This document shows, one piece after another, positions 34,555 through 45,739 of a stretch of DNA of 64,000 nt. Each line of letters starts with the position of its first letter. Within the stretch, counting starts at the first letter, position 1. Made by a program: the position numbers and the translations under genes. Under the pieces are notes generated by a model that was not told the DNA's origin, ran no database searches, and worked only from the letters and a program-made list of their open reading frames with translations. Origin of the DNA: Paraspadella gotoi. Taxonomy: Eukaryota; Chaetognatha. The DNA is taken from positions 21,173,020 to 21,237,019 of the forward strand of contig CM119268.1 in NCBI GenBank assembly GCA_051294375.1, given 5' to 3'.

Positions 34555-34760
34555 TTTTTCTATTTTTCTTTTTTTCTTTCTTTCTTTTTTTCTTTCTTTC
34601 TTTCTTTCTTTTTCCCCCAATTTTTATTCTTCTCTTTCTTTATTTTCTTTTTTCTTTTTTCCTTTCTCTCTTCCTTTCTTTTCCCCCTCTTTTTATTCTT
34701 CTCTTTCTTTTTTTTTCTTTTTTTTCCTTTCTCTCTTTCTTTCTTTTCCCCTGTTACCCC
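34480..34760. repeat. (TTTC)n pyrimidine tract
   Basis: TTTC tetranucleotides with T-rich interruptions. The part from 34613 is a duplicated block of about 68 bases (CCCCCAATTTTTATTCTTCTC and CCCCCTCTTTTTATTCTTCTC). Confidence 0.93.
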
Positions 34761-34766
34761 AATTAG

Positions 34767-34881
34767 CATCAATGTTAACGAGCGTGTTGTTGGCGACAGC
34801 CCGCGCCCTAAAAAAAAGAGAAAAAAGAAGAACAAAAAAACCAATTATCTTTTAGGTCGGGATTTTTTTTTTCATTTTTAA
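34767..34881 (+). CDS. Candidate terminal exon with basic nuclear-localisation-like cluster
   Basis: It starts after CCCCTGTTACCCCAATTAG, which ends the 280-base TTTC pyrimidine tract. The reading is INVNERVVGDSPRPKKKRKK, then NKKTNYLLGRD, with a stop at 34879-34881. PRPKKKRKKKNKK resembles a classical monopartite nuclear-localisation signal. It is inferred to be a nuclear protein C-terminus if real. Lysine runs are easily produced by A-rich DNA, so confidence is moderate to low. No upstream exon is identified because of the gap at 34159-34339. Confidence 0.32.
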
Positions 34882-35659
34882 ATGAAATTCTGAAAAAGTT
34901 GTATACTTATTGTCTTTAAATTAATTCGCTGTTTAACCTCATTTGAAAAATATNNNNNNNNNNNNNNNNNNNNNNNNNNNNNNNNNNNNNNNNNNNNNNN
35001 NNNNNNNNNNNNNNNNNNNNNNNNNNNNNNNNNNNNNNNNNNNNNNNNNNNNNNNNNNNNNNNNNNNNNNNNNNNNNNNNNNNNNNNNNNNNNNNNNNNN
35101 NNNNNNNNNNNNNNNNNNNNNNNNNNNNNNNNNNNNNNNNNNNNNNNNNNNNNNNNNNNNNNNNNNNNNNNNNNNNNNNNNNNNNNNNNNNNNNNNNNNN
35201 NNNNNNNNNNNNNNNNNNNNNNNNNNNNNNNNNNNNNNNNNNNNNNNNNNNNNNAAAATCCAATATCGACTCTGCAGACGCTTACCTTTTTTTTTCTTTG
35301 GGGTGGGGTTTGCCATACCTTTTTTCTTTAAGGTGGGATAAGTCTTACATATCCTTCTACGTTAACTTTAGTCACCTCCGAAAAATAATCTCTTTCTCCT
35401 CTTTCTCTCTCTCTCTTCTCTCCTTTCCCTCACCCTCCCACCACCCGCCGACTCAATCGCGCGCAGCCGTCGCAAGGCCTCCGTCGATGAGAAAAAAACC
35501 AAAATTTGTTCATTGAGTCCTGCTACAGCGGTATTTTTACGATTTCCTGCCCACCTCAGCGAATCTCGTTTAACGGTCGTCCCTTATCCGCTCTCCCCCT
35601 TTCGTTCGTCGTTTGTCTAGGCTGTCGTCGTCTCGTATTCGCTTACTTTCGTGTTCGTC

Positions 35660-35722
35660 GTCTCGCTCGTTCGCTCGTCGTCGCTCGTCGTCGTCGTTCG
35701 TTCTTCGTCGTCGTCGTTCAGC
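35660..35722. repeat. TCG-rich CpG stretch
   Basis: (TCG)n/(GTC)n-rich and CpG-dense DNA from about 35560, just upstream of the small ORF at 35723. It may be a promoter or 5' untranslated region, but no specific motif is seen. Confidence 0.5.
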
Positions 35723-35836
35723 ATGCTCCAAATAGCTAACCTCCGTAATTTCATGCGGAGAAAAAAAACTCGCTCAATGAACCAGCAAAAGCAAACATGC
35801 CACGTCGTTCAAGATGACTCTCTTCTTAAATGTTGA
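35723..35836 (+). CDS. Small ORF, unrecognised
   Basis: An ATG directly after the CpG-rich stretch gives 37 residues starting MLQIANLRNFMRRKKTRSMN and ending QDDSLLKC, then TGA. Mixed composition with charged and polar residues, no repeat. Could be a short first exon or chance. Confidence 0.2.
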   Translation: MLQIANLRNFMRRKKTRSMNQQKQTCHVVQDDSLLKC

Positions 35837-36247
35837 GGGGCGTAATGAATCTGTGCTCTATCCTAGGTACATTAGTACATTGCCTCTATATTTATACGGG
35901 TACTATATAGTATTGCCCGCATCTAATACTTAATTAATTTTTCCTTTTATATAATTGAAACATTCTTTGCAACGTTATACCACTTCATTGATGTGAGGAA
36001 GCCAGGTTACTCTGGAAGTGAATGAGCGGAGACTGCGAAATACCAGTTTTGATTCTGAAAGCTTGGAGGTCCTGCCATGTCATTATTCTTGTAAGTGGTG
36101 AATGAAGGCTTAAACAAAGCTTAAGCATGTTCAAGTCAAGGGGCAGGGTTTTTAAATTTAATTACATGATAGATAATTTTTATATGCAGTTTTACCAATT
36201 TCATTTTAAATTTTAAAGTTTCCATTACTTTTGATAATAATCAATAG

Positions 36248-36473
36248 TGCGGCGACGGAGTGCCTAAAACCCCCATCATCTTTTGCGGCAGAAGCCGCAG
36301 CACGCCACAGCCTTCAGAACATCAAAGCTGCAGTAACGGAACCCGTCAAGTCCGCAGGAACCGCAGCCGTCGAAGGCAGCGGACGCCGCTTCGCCATTTG
36401 CGTTTATTCCGATGAGGACCGAAAAAAAAAATCCCCTTTTTTTTTCGTCGGATTCATGAGCATAAAAAGGTGA
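36248..36473 (+). CDS. Candidate terminal exon, Ala-rich, unrecognised
   Basis: A possible acceptor, AATCAATAG (weak pyrimidine tract), precedes 75 codons reading AATECLKPPSSFAAEAAARH, then SLQNIKAAVTEPVKSAG and GRRFAICVYSDEDRKKK, with a stop at 36471-36473. The G+C content and codon use differ sharply from the flanking AT-rich DNA, and the other frames are poorer. It directly precedes the purine satellite. No family is recognised. Confidence 0.42.
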
Positions 36474-36589
36474 AATAGGAGAGCAAAAAAAGGAGAGAAA
36501 AAGAGAAAAAAGGAGGAAAAAAAAAGGTGGGAAAAAGGGAAAAAAAAAGGATGAAATTGAGAAAAAAGGGAAATTTGGTTTTTGAGGAT

Positions 36590-39500
36590 GGAAAAAAAGG
36601 AAAGAAGAGTTGAGAGGAAGGAAGAGGATGGAAGGAAGGAAGAGTTAGAGAGAAGGAGGGAAGCGATGAAGGACAAGGGGAATGAAGTGGATGAGGACGA
36701 AAGGATAGGAAGGAAGGAAGGAAGGGAATAAAAAGAAAAAAATACAAAAGGAAGAGAAGTTTGAAGAGGGAAGGAAGGAAGGATTGGAATTGGAAGTAAG
36801 GAAGGGATGGCATGGAAGGAGATGAAGGAAGGAAAAGGAAGCGGGAAGGAGGGAAAAGGGAGGAAGAGGAAGGGAGAGAAGGAAAGAAAGGTTGAAGGAA
36901 AGGAAGGAAGGAAGGAAGGAAGGAAGGAAAAAAGGAAGGAAGGTTGCAGAGGAAGAAGGGAAGATGGAAGGAAGGAAGGAAGGAAGGAAGGAAGGAAGAG
37001 TGAGAGGAAAGGAAGGAGGATGGAAGGGGAAGGAGAGTTGAGAGGAAGGAAGGAAGAAGGAAGGAAGGAAGGAAAGAAGGAAGGCAAGAGTTTGAGAGGA
37101 AGAAGGAAGGATGGAAGGAAGGAAGGAAGGTGGATTGGAAGAAAGCGATGGAAGGAAGGAAGGAAGGAAGAAGGAAGGAAGGAAGGAAGGAGGAAGGAAG
37201 AGTTGAGAGGAAGGAAGGAAGGAAAGGGGAAGAAGGAAAAGAAGGAAGGAAGAGTTGCAGAGGAAGGAAGAAGGATGGAAGGAAGGAAGGAAGGAAGGAA
37301 GGAAGAGTCGAGAGGATGGAATGGAAGGTTAGGAAGGAAGGAAGGAAGAAGGAAGGAAGAGTTGAGAGGATGGAAGGAAGCGAGGGAAGCGAAGAGAAGG
37401 AAGGAAGGAAGGAAGGAAGAAGGAAGGGAAGGAAGGAAGAGTTAGGGATGGAAGCGAAGGATGGAAGGATGCGAAGGATGGAGGAAGGAAGAGTTGAGAG
37501 GAAGGAAGGAAGGAAGGAAGGAAGGGAGGAATGAAGGAAGCGAAAGAAAGGAAGAAGGAAGAGTTGAGAGGGAAGAAGAAGGATGGAAGGAAGGAAGAAG
37601 GAAGGAAAGGAAGAGTTGCAGAGGAAGAAGGAAGGAAGGAAGGCAAGGAAGGAAGGAAGAAGGAAGGAAGAGTTGAGAAGGAAGGAAGGAAGAAGGAAGG
37701 AAGGGAGGAAGGAGAGAAGGAAGAGTTGAGGGAGGAAGGAAGGAAAGGGATGGAAGGAAGGAAGGAAGGAAAGGAAGGAAGAGTGGAGGAAGGTAAGGAA
37801 GGAAGGAAGGAAGGAAGAGGAAGGAAGAAGACAGTTTGAGAGGGAAGGAAGGTAAGGATGGAAGGATGAAGGGATGGAAGGAAGGAAAGGAAGGTAAGAG
37901 TTGAGAGGAAGGAAGGAAGGATGGAAGGAAGGAAAGGAAAGGAAGGAAGAGTTGAGAGGATGGAAAGGAAGGAAGGAAGGAAGGAAGGAAGGAAGAGTTG
38001 AGAGGATGGAAGGGAAGGATGGAAGGATGGAAGGATGGAAGGAAGGAAGGAAGAAGAGTTGAGAGGAAGGAAGGAGATGGAAGGAAGGAAGGCAAGGAAG
38101 GAAGAGTTAGAGGATGGAAGGAAGAAGGAAGGAAGGAAGGAGGAAGGAAAGTGAGAGGATGGAAGAAGGAAGGAAGGAAGGAAGGAAGGAAGGAAGGAAA
38201 GAGTGAGTAGGAAGGAAGGAAGGATGGAAGGAAGGAGAAAGGGATGGATTGAAGGGAAGGAAGGAAGGATAGGAAGAGTTGAGAGGGAAGAAGGAAGGAA
38301 GGAAGGAGGAAGGAAGAAGGAAGGAAGAGTTGAGAGGAAGAAGGAAGATGGAGGAAGAAGAGTTTGAGAGAAGAAGCGAAGGAAGGAAGCGAAGGAAGGA
38401 AAGAAGGAAGGAAGAGTTGAGAGGAAGGAGAAGGATGGAAGGAAGGAAAGGAGGGATGGATGGAAGCGAAGGATGGAAGGAAGGAAGAAGAAGGAAAAGG
38501 AAGAAGAGTTTGAGAGGAAGGAAGAAGGATGGAAGAAGGAAGGAAGGGAAGGAAGAAGGAAGAGTTGAGAGAAAGGAAGAGAAGGAAGGAAGGAAGGAAG
38601 GAAGGAAGGAAGTAAGGAAGGTTGAGAGGAAGGAAGGAAGGAGAGGAAGAAGCGAAGGAAGGAAGAGTGAGAGGATGGAAGAAGGGATGGAAGGATGGAA
38701 AAGGATGGAAGGAAGGAAGGAAGGAGAGTTGAGAGGATAGAAGGGAAGGATGGAAGGAGAGGAAGGAAGGAAGGAATGAGTTGAGAGGAAGTGAAGGAAG
38801 GAAGGAAGGACAGGAAGGAAGGAAGGAAGCGAAGGAGAGAGATTGGAGGAGGAAGGAAGGATGGAAGAAGGAAGGATGGAAGGAGGAAGGAAGGGAAGAA
38901 GAAGAGTTGAGGGAAGGAAGAAGGAAGGAAAGGAAGGAAGGAAGGGAAGCAGTTGATGAGGATGGAAGGAAAGGATGGAAAGGATGGAAGGATGGAAGAA
39001 AGGAAGGAAGGAAGAGTTGATAGGAAGAAGGAAGGATTGGAAGAAGGAAGGAAGGAAGGAAGAGTTGAGAGGGCAAGGAAGAAGAAGGAAGGAAGGAGGA
39101 AGGAAGAAGGGAAGGAAGAAGAGTTGAGAGGAAGGAAGGAAGGATGGAAGGGAAGGACAGGAAGGAAGGAAGGAAGAGTTGAGAGGAAGGAAGGAGGAGG
39201 AAGAAGGAAGGAAGGAAGGAAGAGTTGAGAGGAAGGAAGGAAGGATGGAAGGATGGAAGGATGGAAAGGAAGGAAGAGGAGAGTTGAGAGGAAGGAAGCG
39301 AAGGATGGAAGGAAGGAAGGAAGGAAGGAAGAGTTGAGAGGGATGGAAGGAAGATGGAAGGATGGAAGGATGGAAGAAGGAAGGAAGGAAGAGTTGGAGG
39401 AAGAAGGAAGGATGGAAGGAAGGAACGGAAGGAAGGAAGAGTTGAGAGGTATGGAAGGAAGGATGGAAGGATGGAAGGATGGGAAGGAAGGGAAAGGAAG

Positions 39501-40510
39501 AAGAGTTGAGAGGAAGGAAGGAAGGAATGGAAGGAAGGGAAGGAAGGAATGAAGAGTTGAGAGGATGGAAGGAAGGAAGGAAGGAAGGAAGGAAGGGGAA
39601 GGAAGAGTTGAGAGGATGGAAGGAAGGAAGGAAGGAAGGAAGGAAGAAGGAAGGAAGAGTTGAGAGGAAGGAAGGAAGGATGGAAGGAAGAAGGAAGGAA
39701 GTAAGGAAAGAGTTGAGAGAAGGAAGGAAGGGAAGGAAGGAAGGAAGGAAGGAAGGAAGGAAGGAAGGAAGGAAGAGTTTGAGAGGAAGGAAGGAAGGAT
39801 GGAAGGATGGAAAGGATGGAAGGAAGGAAGGAAGGAAGAGTTGAGAGGAAGAGGAAGGAAGGAAAGGAAGGAAGAAGGAAGGAAGAAGAGTTGAGAGGAA
39901 GAAGGAAGGAAAGGAAAGGAAGGAAGGAAGGAAGGAAGGAAGAGGAAGGAAGAAGGAGTGAGGAGAAGAAGGAGAGGAAGGGGATGAGAAGGAAGGAAGG
40001 AAGGAGGAAGGAAGGGAAGACTTGAGAGGAAGGAAGGAAGATGGAAGGAAGGAGGAAGGAAGGAAGGAAGCGAAGGAGAAGGAAGAAGTTGAGAGGAAGG
40101 TTAAGGAGTGAAGGGAAGGAGGGAAGAAGAAGGCAGGAAGGAAGGAAGAGTTGAGAGGAAGGAGGAAGAAGGAGGAAGAAGGAAGGAAAGGGCGAAGGAA
40201 GTAAGCGAAGAAAGTTGAGAGGAAGGAAGGAAGGAAGGAAGGAAGGACACAGGAAGAAACAAGGATAGGAAGAGTTGAGAGGAAAGAAGGAAGGATGGAA
40301 GGAAGGAAGGGAAGGAAGAAGGAAGGAGAGTTGAGAGGAAGGAAGAAGAAGGAGGAAGGAAGAGTGAGAGGAAGGATGGAAGGATGGAAGTAAGGAAGGA
40401 TGAAGAAAGGAGGAAGAAGGAAGGAAGAAGTTGAAGAGGTAAGGATGAAGAAGGGAAGCGAGAGTGAAGGAAGGAAGGAAAGGAGGAAGAGTTTGAGAGG
40501 ATGGCAGAAA
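36590..40510. repeat. 3.9-kb (GGAA)n purine satellite with higher-order spacing
   Basis: The plus strand is almost entirely A and G. GGAA runs are broken by GGATGG, GAAGCGAAGG and, every 40-90 bases, by GAGTTGAGAGGA-type words. Those words are the main source of T. The minus strand is open for 1030 codons (37442-40534), giving Leu-Pro-Ser-Phe runs, and many shorter frames exist on both strands. All are artefacts of the repeat. Frequent single-base phase slips fit either satellite decay or long-read error. Confidence 0.96.
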
Positions 40511-41030
40511 GAGTAAAATATGAGGATTGGCCAATTTATGTCAAATGGGTGAGGTCCGAAATTTATTTAGGAACCTTCCCAAACAAACTTCAGACATTTT
40601 TGAGAAAACTTTCAATGGACCAAAATTGTCAGACTTAGTACTCGCGGCGCAACTGCAAACAAGAATCCAAATGTATTGGACTGACTGACCGACCGAAAAT
40701 TGACTTATTGAGTTGCTCCGCGAGCAGCTATAATAAAAAAGTGAAGAAGGAAAGAAAGAAAGAAAGAAAAAAAAATATACAAAAGGGAAAATGAAATAAA
40801 ATAAGAACAAGACGGGATATGTGTTGTTAAAAGGATGGAAAAGTGTTAGCAAAGAGAGTATGTAAATGTTGTTTAGAAGGCCGATGGATGTTGCTTAAAG
40901 GCCGGTTCCGTGTTTCTAAAATAATGGGTGGCTTTTGCTCAAAAGGTGAGTGGGTGGTGAGTAATTTTTCATCAAAATTGGGAAAATGTCTGATTTTTGT
41001 CGACGCGTCGTCGAAATCGATGAAAAAAAG

Positions 41031-41110
41031 GTGGATATATTGGGTGGTCAAAAAAGAGGTGGATATATTGGGTGGTCAAAAAAGAGGTGGATATATTGGG
41101 TGGTCAAAAA
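41031..41110 (+). repeat. 28-bp tandem repeat, three copies
   Basis: GTGGATATATTGGGTGGTCA plus AAAAAGAG, repeated three times, the last copy ending AAAAATAAATT. It lies just upstream of a GA microsatellite (41163-41233). Confidence 0.93.
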
Positions 41111-41169
41111 TAAATTAGACCCATTGATACGCCGGGGTCAAAAAGTAATAGTTTTCAGAGTAGTATAAG

Positions 41170-41236
<67 letters not shown>

Positions 41237-41394
41237 GAAATGTAATATTAATATTAATTTTCTTGTCTTGATTTTCTATTCGAAACTAAATTAACTTTTT
41301 TTTCACTAAAAATCGCCAATGATTCCGTTTTGCTCTAAATCTCTTCAAATCTCCATCGATGACTGACCTGTTTCATCATTCAAGAATCAAGATG

Positions 41395-41662
41395 CTTTCA
41401 TTTTCGGCTTATAACCCTTTTAACATATAACCCTTTAACCTTTTAACTCTTTAACCTTTTAACTCTTTAACCTTTTAACTCTTTAACCTTTTAACTCTTT
41501 AACCTTATAACTCTTTAACCTTTTAACTCTTTAACCTTTTAACTCTTTAACCTTTTAACTCTTTAACCTTTTAACTCTTTAACCTTATAACTCTTTAACC
41601 TTTTAACTCTTTAACCTTTTAACTCTTTAACCTTATAACTCTTTAACCTTTTAACTCTTTTA
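41395..41662 (+). repeat. 16-bp tandem array (TTTAACCTTTTAACTC)
   Basis: About 17 units of AACCTTTTAACTCTTT, some with AACCTTATAACTCTTT. The TTTAACC motif is telomere-like only by resemblance. No gene is present between 41240 and 42590 apart from repeats. Confidence 0.95.
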
Positions 41663-42591
41663 ACGACAAAAACCGAAATCCGTTTTAATTCGAATGAAAA
41701 ACATCGCCGTCTTGTTCCCCCCCCCCAAAACGTTCTTTTTTTCATGATTTCAGCTCCTACGCTTTTTACTCTGCTTTCCCATGCCTCTCCCTCCTCTCCA
41801 CCATGTCTTCCCCCTTACCACGCCCTTCTGCTCGTGATGGCTAACGACCTAATAGAAGAGAGAATCTTATGTAGAACAAGAATTTTATTTTATCTTTTTT
41901 TTTTCTCATCCGTTTTATTTCCTTTTTTTGAAAATAGAATCGGTTGTATTTACTTTTTTTATATAATGTTAATAAAGAATACGATCACCATAGTTCCATC
42001 ACTAAGAAAAAACTTCTGCGGGCGCAATTTTCCGTCAGCGGAATCCAATGTGAGCAAAATGCTTCAGTAACGGAATATCATGGGTGAGTAGAAACCATAA
42101 TGACGTAATCTTAAGGGCGAAATCTTAATTGGACTCAAACCTTCGACCTCCGTTCACAATTTATTTTACATCAAATATAAAATGTAATTCATTTATTTTC
42201 GATAAATTTTTAATGAGTGATGTTCAAACGGTGACGTTAGCTTTCCTCAACNNNNNNNNNNNNNNNNNNNNNNNNNNNNNNNNNNNNNNNNNNNNNNNNN
42301 NNNNNNNNNNNNNNNNNNNNNNNNNNNNNNNNNNNNNNNNNNNNNNNNNNNNNNNNNNNNNNNNNNNNNNNNNNNNNNNNNNNNNNNNNNNNNNNNNNNN
42401 NNNNNNNNNNNNNNNNNNNNNNNNNNNNNNNNNNNNNNNNNNNCCGCCCCTCCTCTTCCTTTTTTTTCTCTCTTTCTCAACAATTTCCACTAAATCCTCA
42501 TCTTAGACCGAATTCCGTTTCTAGTTTCTCCTTTTCTTTTGTTTACTACAACACGAGACGCCGATTCGAAACGAGGCTCCATTTCCGGGAA

Positions 42592-42975
42592 AAGCGGTCG
42601 ACGCCGTCGTCCAATGGGGAGGGGAGATGCAGTAGACCCAATCTTGGTCACTGCCAGTTAATACCATCGCCCAATCGGAGGGGAGATGCAGTAGAAAACC
42701 CGGTCAATGCTGTTGTCAGAATGCCAGTGGATGTCGTCGCCAAATGGGGGGTGGGATATGCCATATCTGCAATCCCGGACAATGCTGATGTCAAAATTCC
42801 GGACGATGCGGTTGCCCTATGGGTGGGAGATGCAATAGACCCTTTTCCGGTCAATGCTTTTGCCAAAATTCCGGACGATGCCGTCGTCCAATGGGAGGGC
42901 AGATGCAGTAGACCATATCCTGGTCAATGCGGTTGCCAAATTTCTGGGCGGTCGCAAGAAGCCGGGCCATTGCCG
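42592..42975 (+). repeat. 72-bp (24-codon) tandem repeat
   Basis: Five diverged units, marked by GAGATGCAGTAGACC-like words at 42628, 42686, 42757, 42829 and 42903 (spacings 58, 71, 72, 74). The spacing is close to a multiple of three, and the units differ by many substitutions but few indels, as for protein repeats. Confidence 0.85.
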
Positions 42976-43035
42976 TCGCGCAATTGTTTGGCGATGCTGA
43001 CAATCGAATGTCTTCGCCCGATCGACAATTATTAG
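42721..43035 (+). CDS. Candidate ORF with 24-residue repeats
   Basis: 104 codons. Repeats read IPDNADVK, IPDDAVALWVGDAIDPFPVN and IPDDAVVQWEG, a consensus of IPDDAV..W.GDAI.P.PVNA with conserved Trp, Asp and Pro. The third unit shifts phase and loses the consensus (CSRPYPGQCGCQ), either by a real frameshift or an indel. The minus strand is also open (42648-42866, 72 codons, repeats of SSGILTSALSG). Upstream units 42592-42720 are in other frames, so the gene, if any, is damaged or mis-sequenced. No family is recognised. Confidence 0.3.
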   Translation: MPVDVVAKWGVGYAISAIPDNADVKIPDDAVALWVGDAIDPFPVNAFAKIPDDAVVQWEGRCSRPYPGQCGCQISGRSQEAGPLPSRNCLAMLTIECLRPIDNY

Positions 43036-43121
43036 CAGACAACCAATTGTACTGTCTCTAATCACATACCCTTTTTAGGAATGCGAGGTTATTCATATTT
43101 ATAAATTGTTAATCCAATATA

Positions 43122-43155
<34 letters not shown>

Positions 43156-43449
43156 TTTTTTCTTTTTCTCTCTTTCTGTCTTTCTCTCCATCTTTCTATG
43201 TTTAGTTCTTTTTATTTATTTCTTTCTTTCTCCTTTTCTCTTTCCTTCTTTCTTTCTCATTCTCCTTTGGCTTCGCTTTCCTCATTCTCAACATCGTTAA
43301 ACATTTCTTAAACATTTTTAAGTAAAAATTCTTTATTTTTCTTCTTGAGTGAAAATCTCTCTTTTCTTTTCTCTCTTCACCTCAAAAAACCGTTCGTCAT
43401 TTTCCCCACTGAATATAACGTCCTTGAATCTTTGAAAAGCATATCTCGT

Positions 43450-43469
43450 TTCTTCTCTCTCTCTCTCTC

Positions 43470-43519
<50 letters not shown>

Positions 43520-43545
43520 CCTCTCTCTTCTCTCTCTCTCTCTTC
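43450..43545. repeat. (CT)n microsatellite
   Basis: CT array with T interruptions. 43120-43260 upstream is a TTTC-rich tract. Confidence 0.93.
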
Positions 43546-43556
43546 TTTTTTTCAAA

Positions 43557-43614
43557 GAGGAGAACGACGACCGCGGACACCGACGACCACACCGACGACC
43601 GGTTAATATATTGA
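43557..43614 (+). CDS. Possible short terminal exon after CT array
   Basis: TTCTTTTTTTCAAAG ends the pyrimidine tract. The next codons read RRTTTADTDDHTDDRLIY, then TGA. Short and partly trinucleotide-like (GAC), so weak. Confidence 0.15.
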
Positions 43615-43779
43615 CGGCTCCCCACGGCCAATAACCTTTCATTACTTTGCATGATTTGTTGAGACAATGATGAAATGACCGGCACGACGACAATACTGAC
43701 CGACCAACTGATGACGACGACAGAGAGACCATAAAACTGAGAAAGTACATTAGGTCGTGGCAATTGAAAAACATTAATG

Positions 43780-44020
43780 ACAATGTTGATTATGATGTTT
43801 TCGATAATGTGTTTTGATGCTTCATAACAATGATGATTAATGATTGATTGATATTTTTTTAACCATGATGCTATGTATGATGGTGATGATTATGATAACA
43901 ATGATGAAATATTAATGATGATATTTATGACCATGGTTTGATGATGATATGAAGATCGGATGATGCTCGATGATGTTCTTTGATGATTGATGAAGGAGAT
44001 AATGAATGATTGACCTGGAG
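43780..44020 (+). repeat. GATGAT-rich low-complexity tract
   Basis: Irregular GATGAT/ATGATT repeats with no clean period; minus-strand His/Ile/Ser frames are compositional. Confidence 0.75.
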
Positions 44021-44037
44021 ATTCTCCCGACTGGTAG

Positions 44038-44349
44038 ATGACGAGGGATGAAGTGCCAAAAAAGGCGGTATCATTGAACTTGACGTTCCGCTGATTTGGA
44101 ATCTGGCCTTTTTGACCAAGGCGTTGCATTGGCTGGAGGACGGGGCGGATTAAGTGGGGTGTGGGAAGAAATGGAAAATGGGTGGAGGGACGTAAAGGGA
44201 TAATGAGAGAGAGGGAAGAGAGGCGAATGGAGCGAAAAGATTTGGAAGGAAAGAAAAAGTTAAGGAAAGAACGAAAATGAAAAAGGAAACGGAAGAAGAG
44301 GAGAAAAAAGAAATGTAGAGAGGAGATTAGAGACAGCAAATGAGAGAGA

Positions 44350-44385
<36 letters not shown>

Positions 44386-45714
44386 AGTGAGGATATAAAA
44401 ACTGAAAGCAAAATAAAAGGACAAATAAATACATTAAAGTTTTTGAAAAACTAATCAAGTTGATATCAGAAAGAATATGAATAAGAAACGAGAATAAACC
44501 TAAAAAAACTGAAAATAATATAAGAGGAAAAAAGATAAAGAAAATAAGGATTAAGTGAAGTCATTAGAGATGAAAATGATGAAAGAAAAAAATTATAAGT
44601 CTTAAAAAAGAGATTAAAAATTTATTTTAAAAAAAATTGTGACATGAAAATGTAATGAAAATATAAGCAGAGATGTTTAAATGACTTTGTGACTGTACTT
44701 TTAAGGTTTTAATAATAATGTGTGATAAAAATAGTTAAAAGCAGCAACCAAACAAAGGATTTAGTATATTGTAGCAAAAAGACATCATAACTTCGACAGC
44801 TATCTCTCTCTCTCTCTCTNNNNNNNNNNNNNNNNNNNNNNNNNNNNNNNNNNNNNNNNNNNNNNNNNNNNNNNNNNNNNNNNNNNNNNNNNNNNNNNNN
44901 NNNNNNNNNNNNNNNNNNNNNNNNNNNNNNNNNNNNNNNNNNNNNNNNNNNNNNNNNNNNNNNNNNNNNNNNNNNNNNNNNNNNNNNNNNNNNNNNNNNN
45001 NNNNNNNNNNNNNNNNNNNNNNNNNNNNNNNNNNNNNNNNNNNNNNNNNNNNNNNNNNNNNNNNNNNNNNNNNNNNNNNNNNNNNNNNNNNNNNNNNNNN
45101 NNNNNNNNNNNNNNNNNNNNNNNNNNNNNNNNNNNNNNNNNNNNNNNNNNNNNNNNNNNNNNNNNNNNNNNNNNNNNNNNNNNNNNNNNNNNNNNNNNNT
45201 GATTTTGTCCAGCACCTAATTAAGAAAGACAGTGGTGTGTGGAGGAAAAAGTGGGCGAGAGAAATTGAAACCGGAAAAGAGAAGAAAAAGAAAAAGAAGA
45301 AGAAGAAGAAGAATGGCTGATGATTCAAATAAATTTTCTTCTTCTGCCAGGAGATCATTGCATTCACAAAAAAGTCTCAAGGAATTTCCCGAGACTGTTC
45401 TCACCACGATTTCTGACCAACTGAATGGGAAAAGTCGCCAAGTATCTATTTGGTTAGTCTGTCGTCTGTCGTCTGTCGTCACCCTGTACTAAAAATATAT
45501 TCTCGTGATCTATAAACGCGGCATAGTTTATATAAGATTTAATTATTTTAGTTAAAATTTTACATATAACTGATCATCAAGAAGACGATATTTAGGGTAT
45601 GTAGTTATGTACTTCTCAGTTCTTTTTTTGTGCTCAAAACAAAAAACGCGTTGGCGTGAATTATCAACCGTGAATTCACGGAGAAGTGAAAATCGAAAAT
45701 CGAATAAAATGGAA
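44038..45714 (+). repeat. Left arm of palindrome C
   Basis: Pairs inversely with 47665-49345. Anchors are AGGGATGAAGTGCC near 44047 with the ATGCACTTCATCACC region near 49325, GACATCATAACTTCGAC near 44780 with GTCGAAGTTATGATGTC near 48485, and CCAGCACCTAATTA near 45210 with TAATTAGGTGCTGG near 48165. It contains a 380-base gap in a CT array (44820-45199), which the right arm spans with unique DNA and GA arrays. The left arm ends at the 25-N gap 45715-45739. Confidence 0.88.
45313..45441 (+). CDS. Candidate first coding exon in palindrome C
   Basis: An ATG after an (AAG)n run opens 43 codons: MADDSNKFSSSARRSLHSQK, then LKEFPETVLTTISDQLNGKS and RQ. It ends on a codon boundary at a possible donor, GTATCT (45442). 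The mirror copy (about 47935-48085, minus strand) carries frameshifts and reads MAEISNKF..., so only the left copy is intact. The downstream frame runs on to a stop at 45492 if unspliced. No family is recognised. Confidence 0.33.
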
Positions 45715-45739
45715 NNNNNNNNNNNNNNNNNNNNNNNNN

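Noticed and set aside
37442-40534. 1030-codon minus-strand open frame
   Set aside because: It is a translation of the (GGAA)n purine satellite (Leu/Pro/Ser/Phe runs); stops are absent only because the repeat lacks them.
40635-40735. Small inverted repeat ACTCGCGGCGCAACT / AGTTGCTCCGCGAGCAGCT as a MITE
   Set aside because: The two ends match imperfectly and no second full copy was found; only the shared word is noted under the dispersed family.
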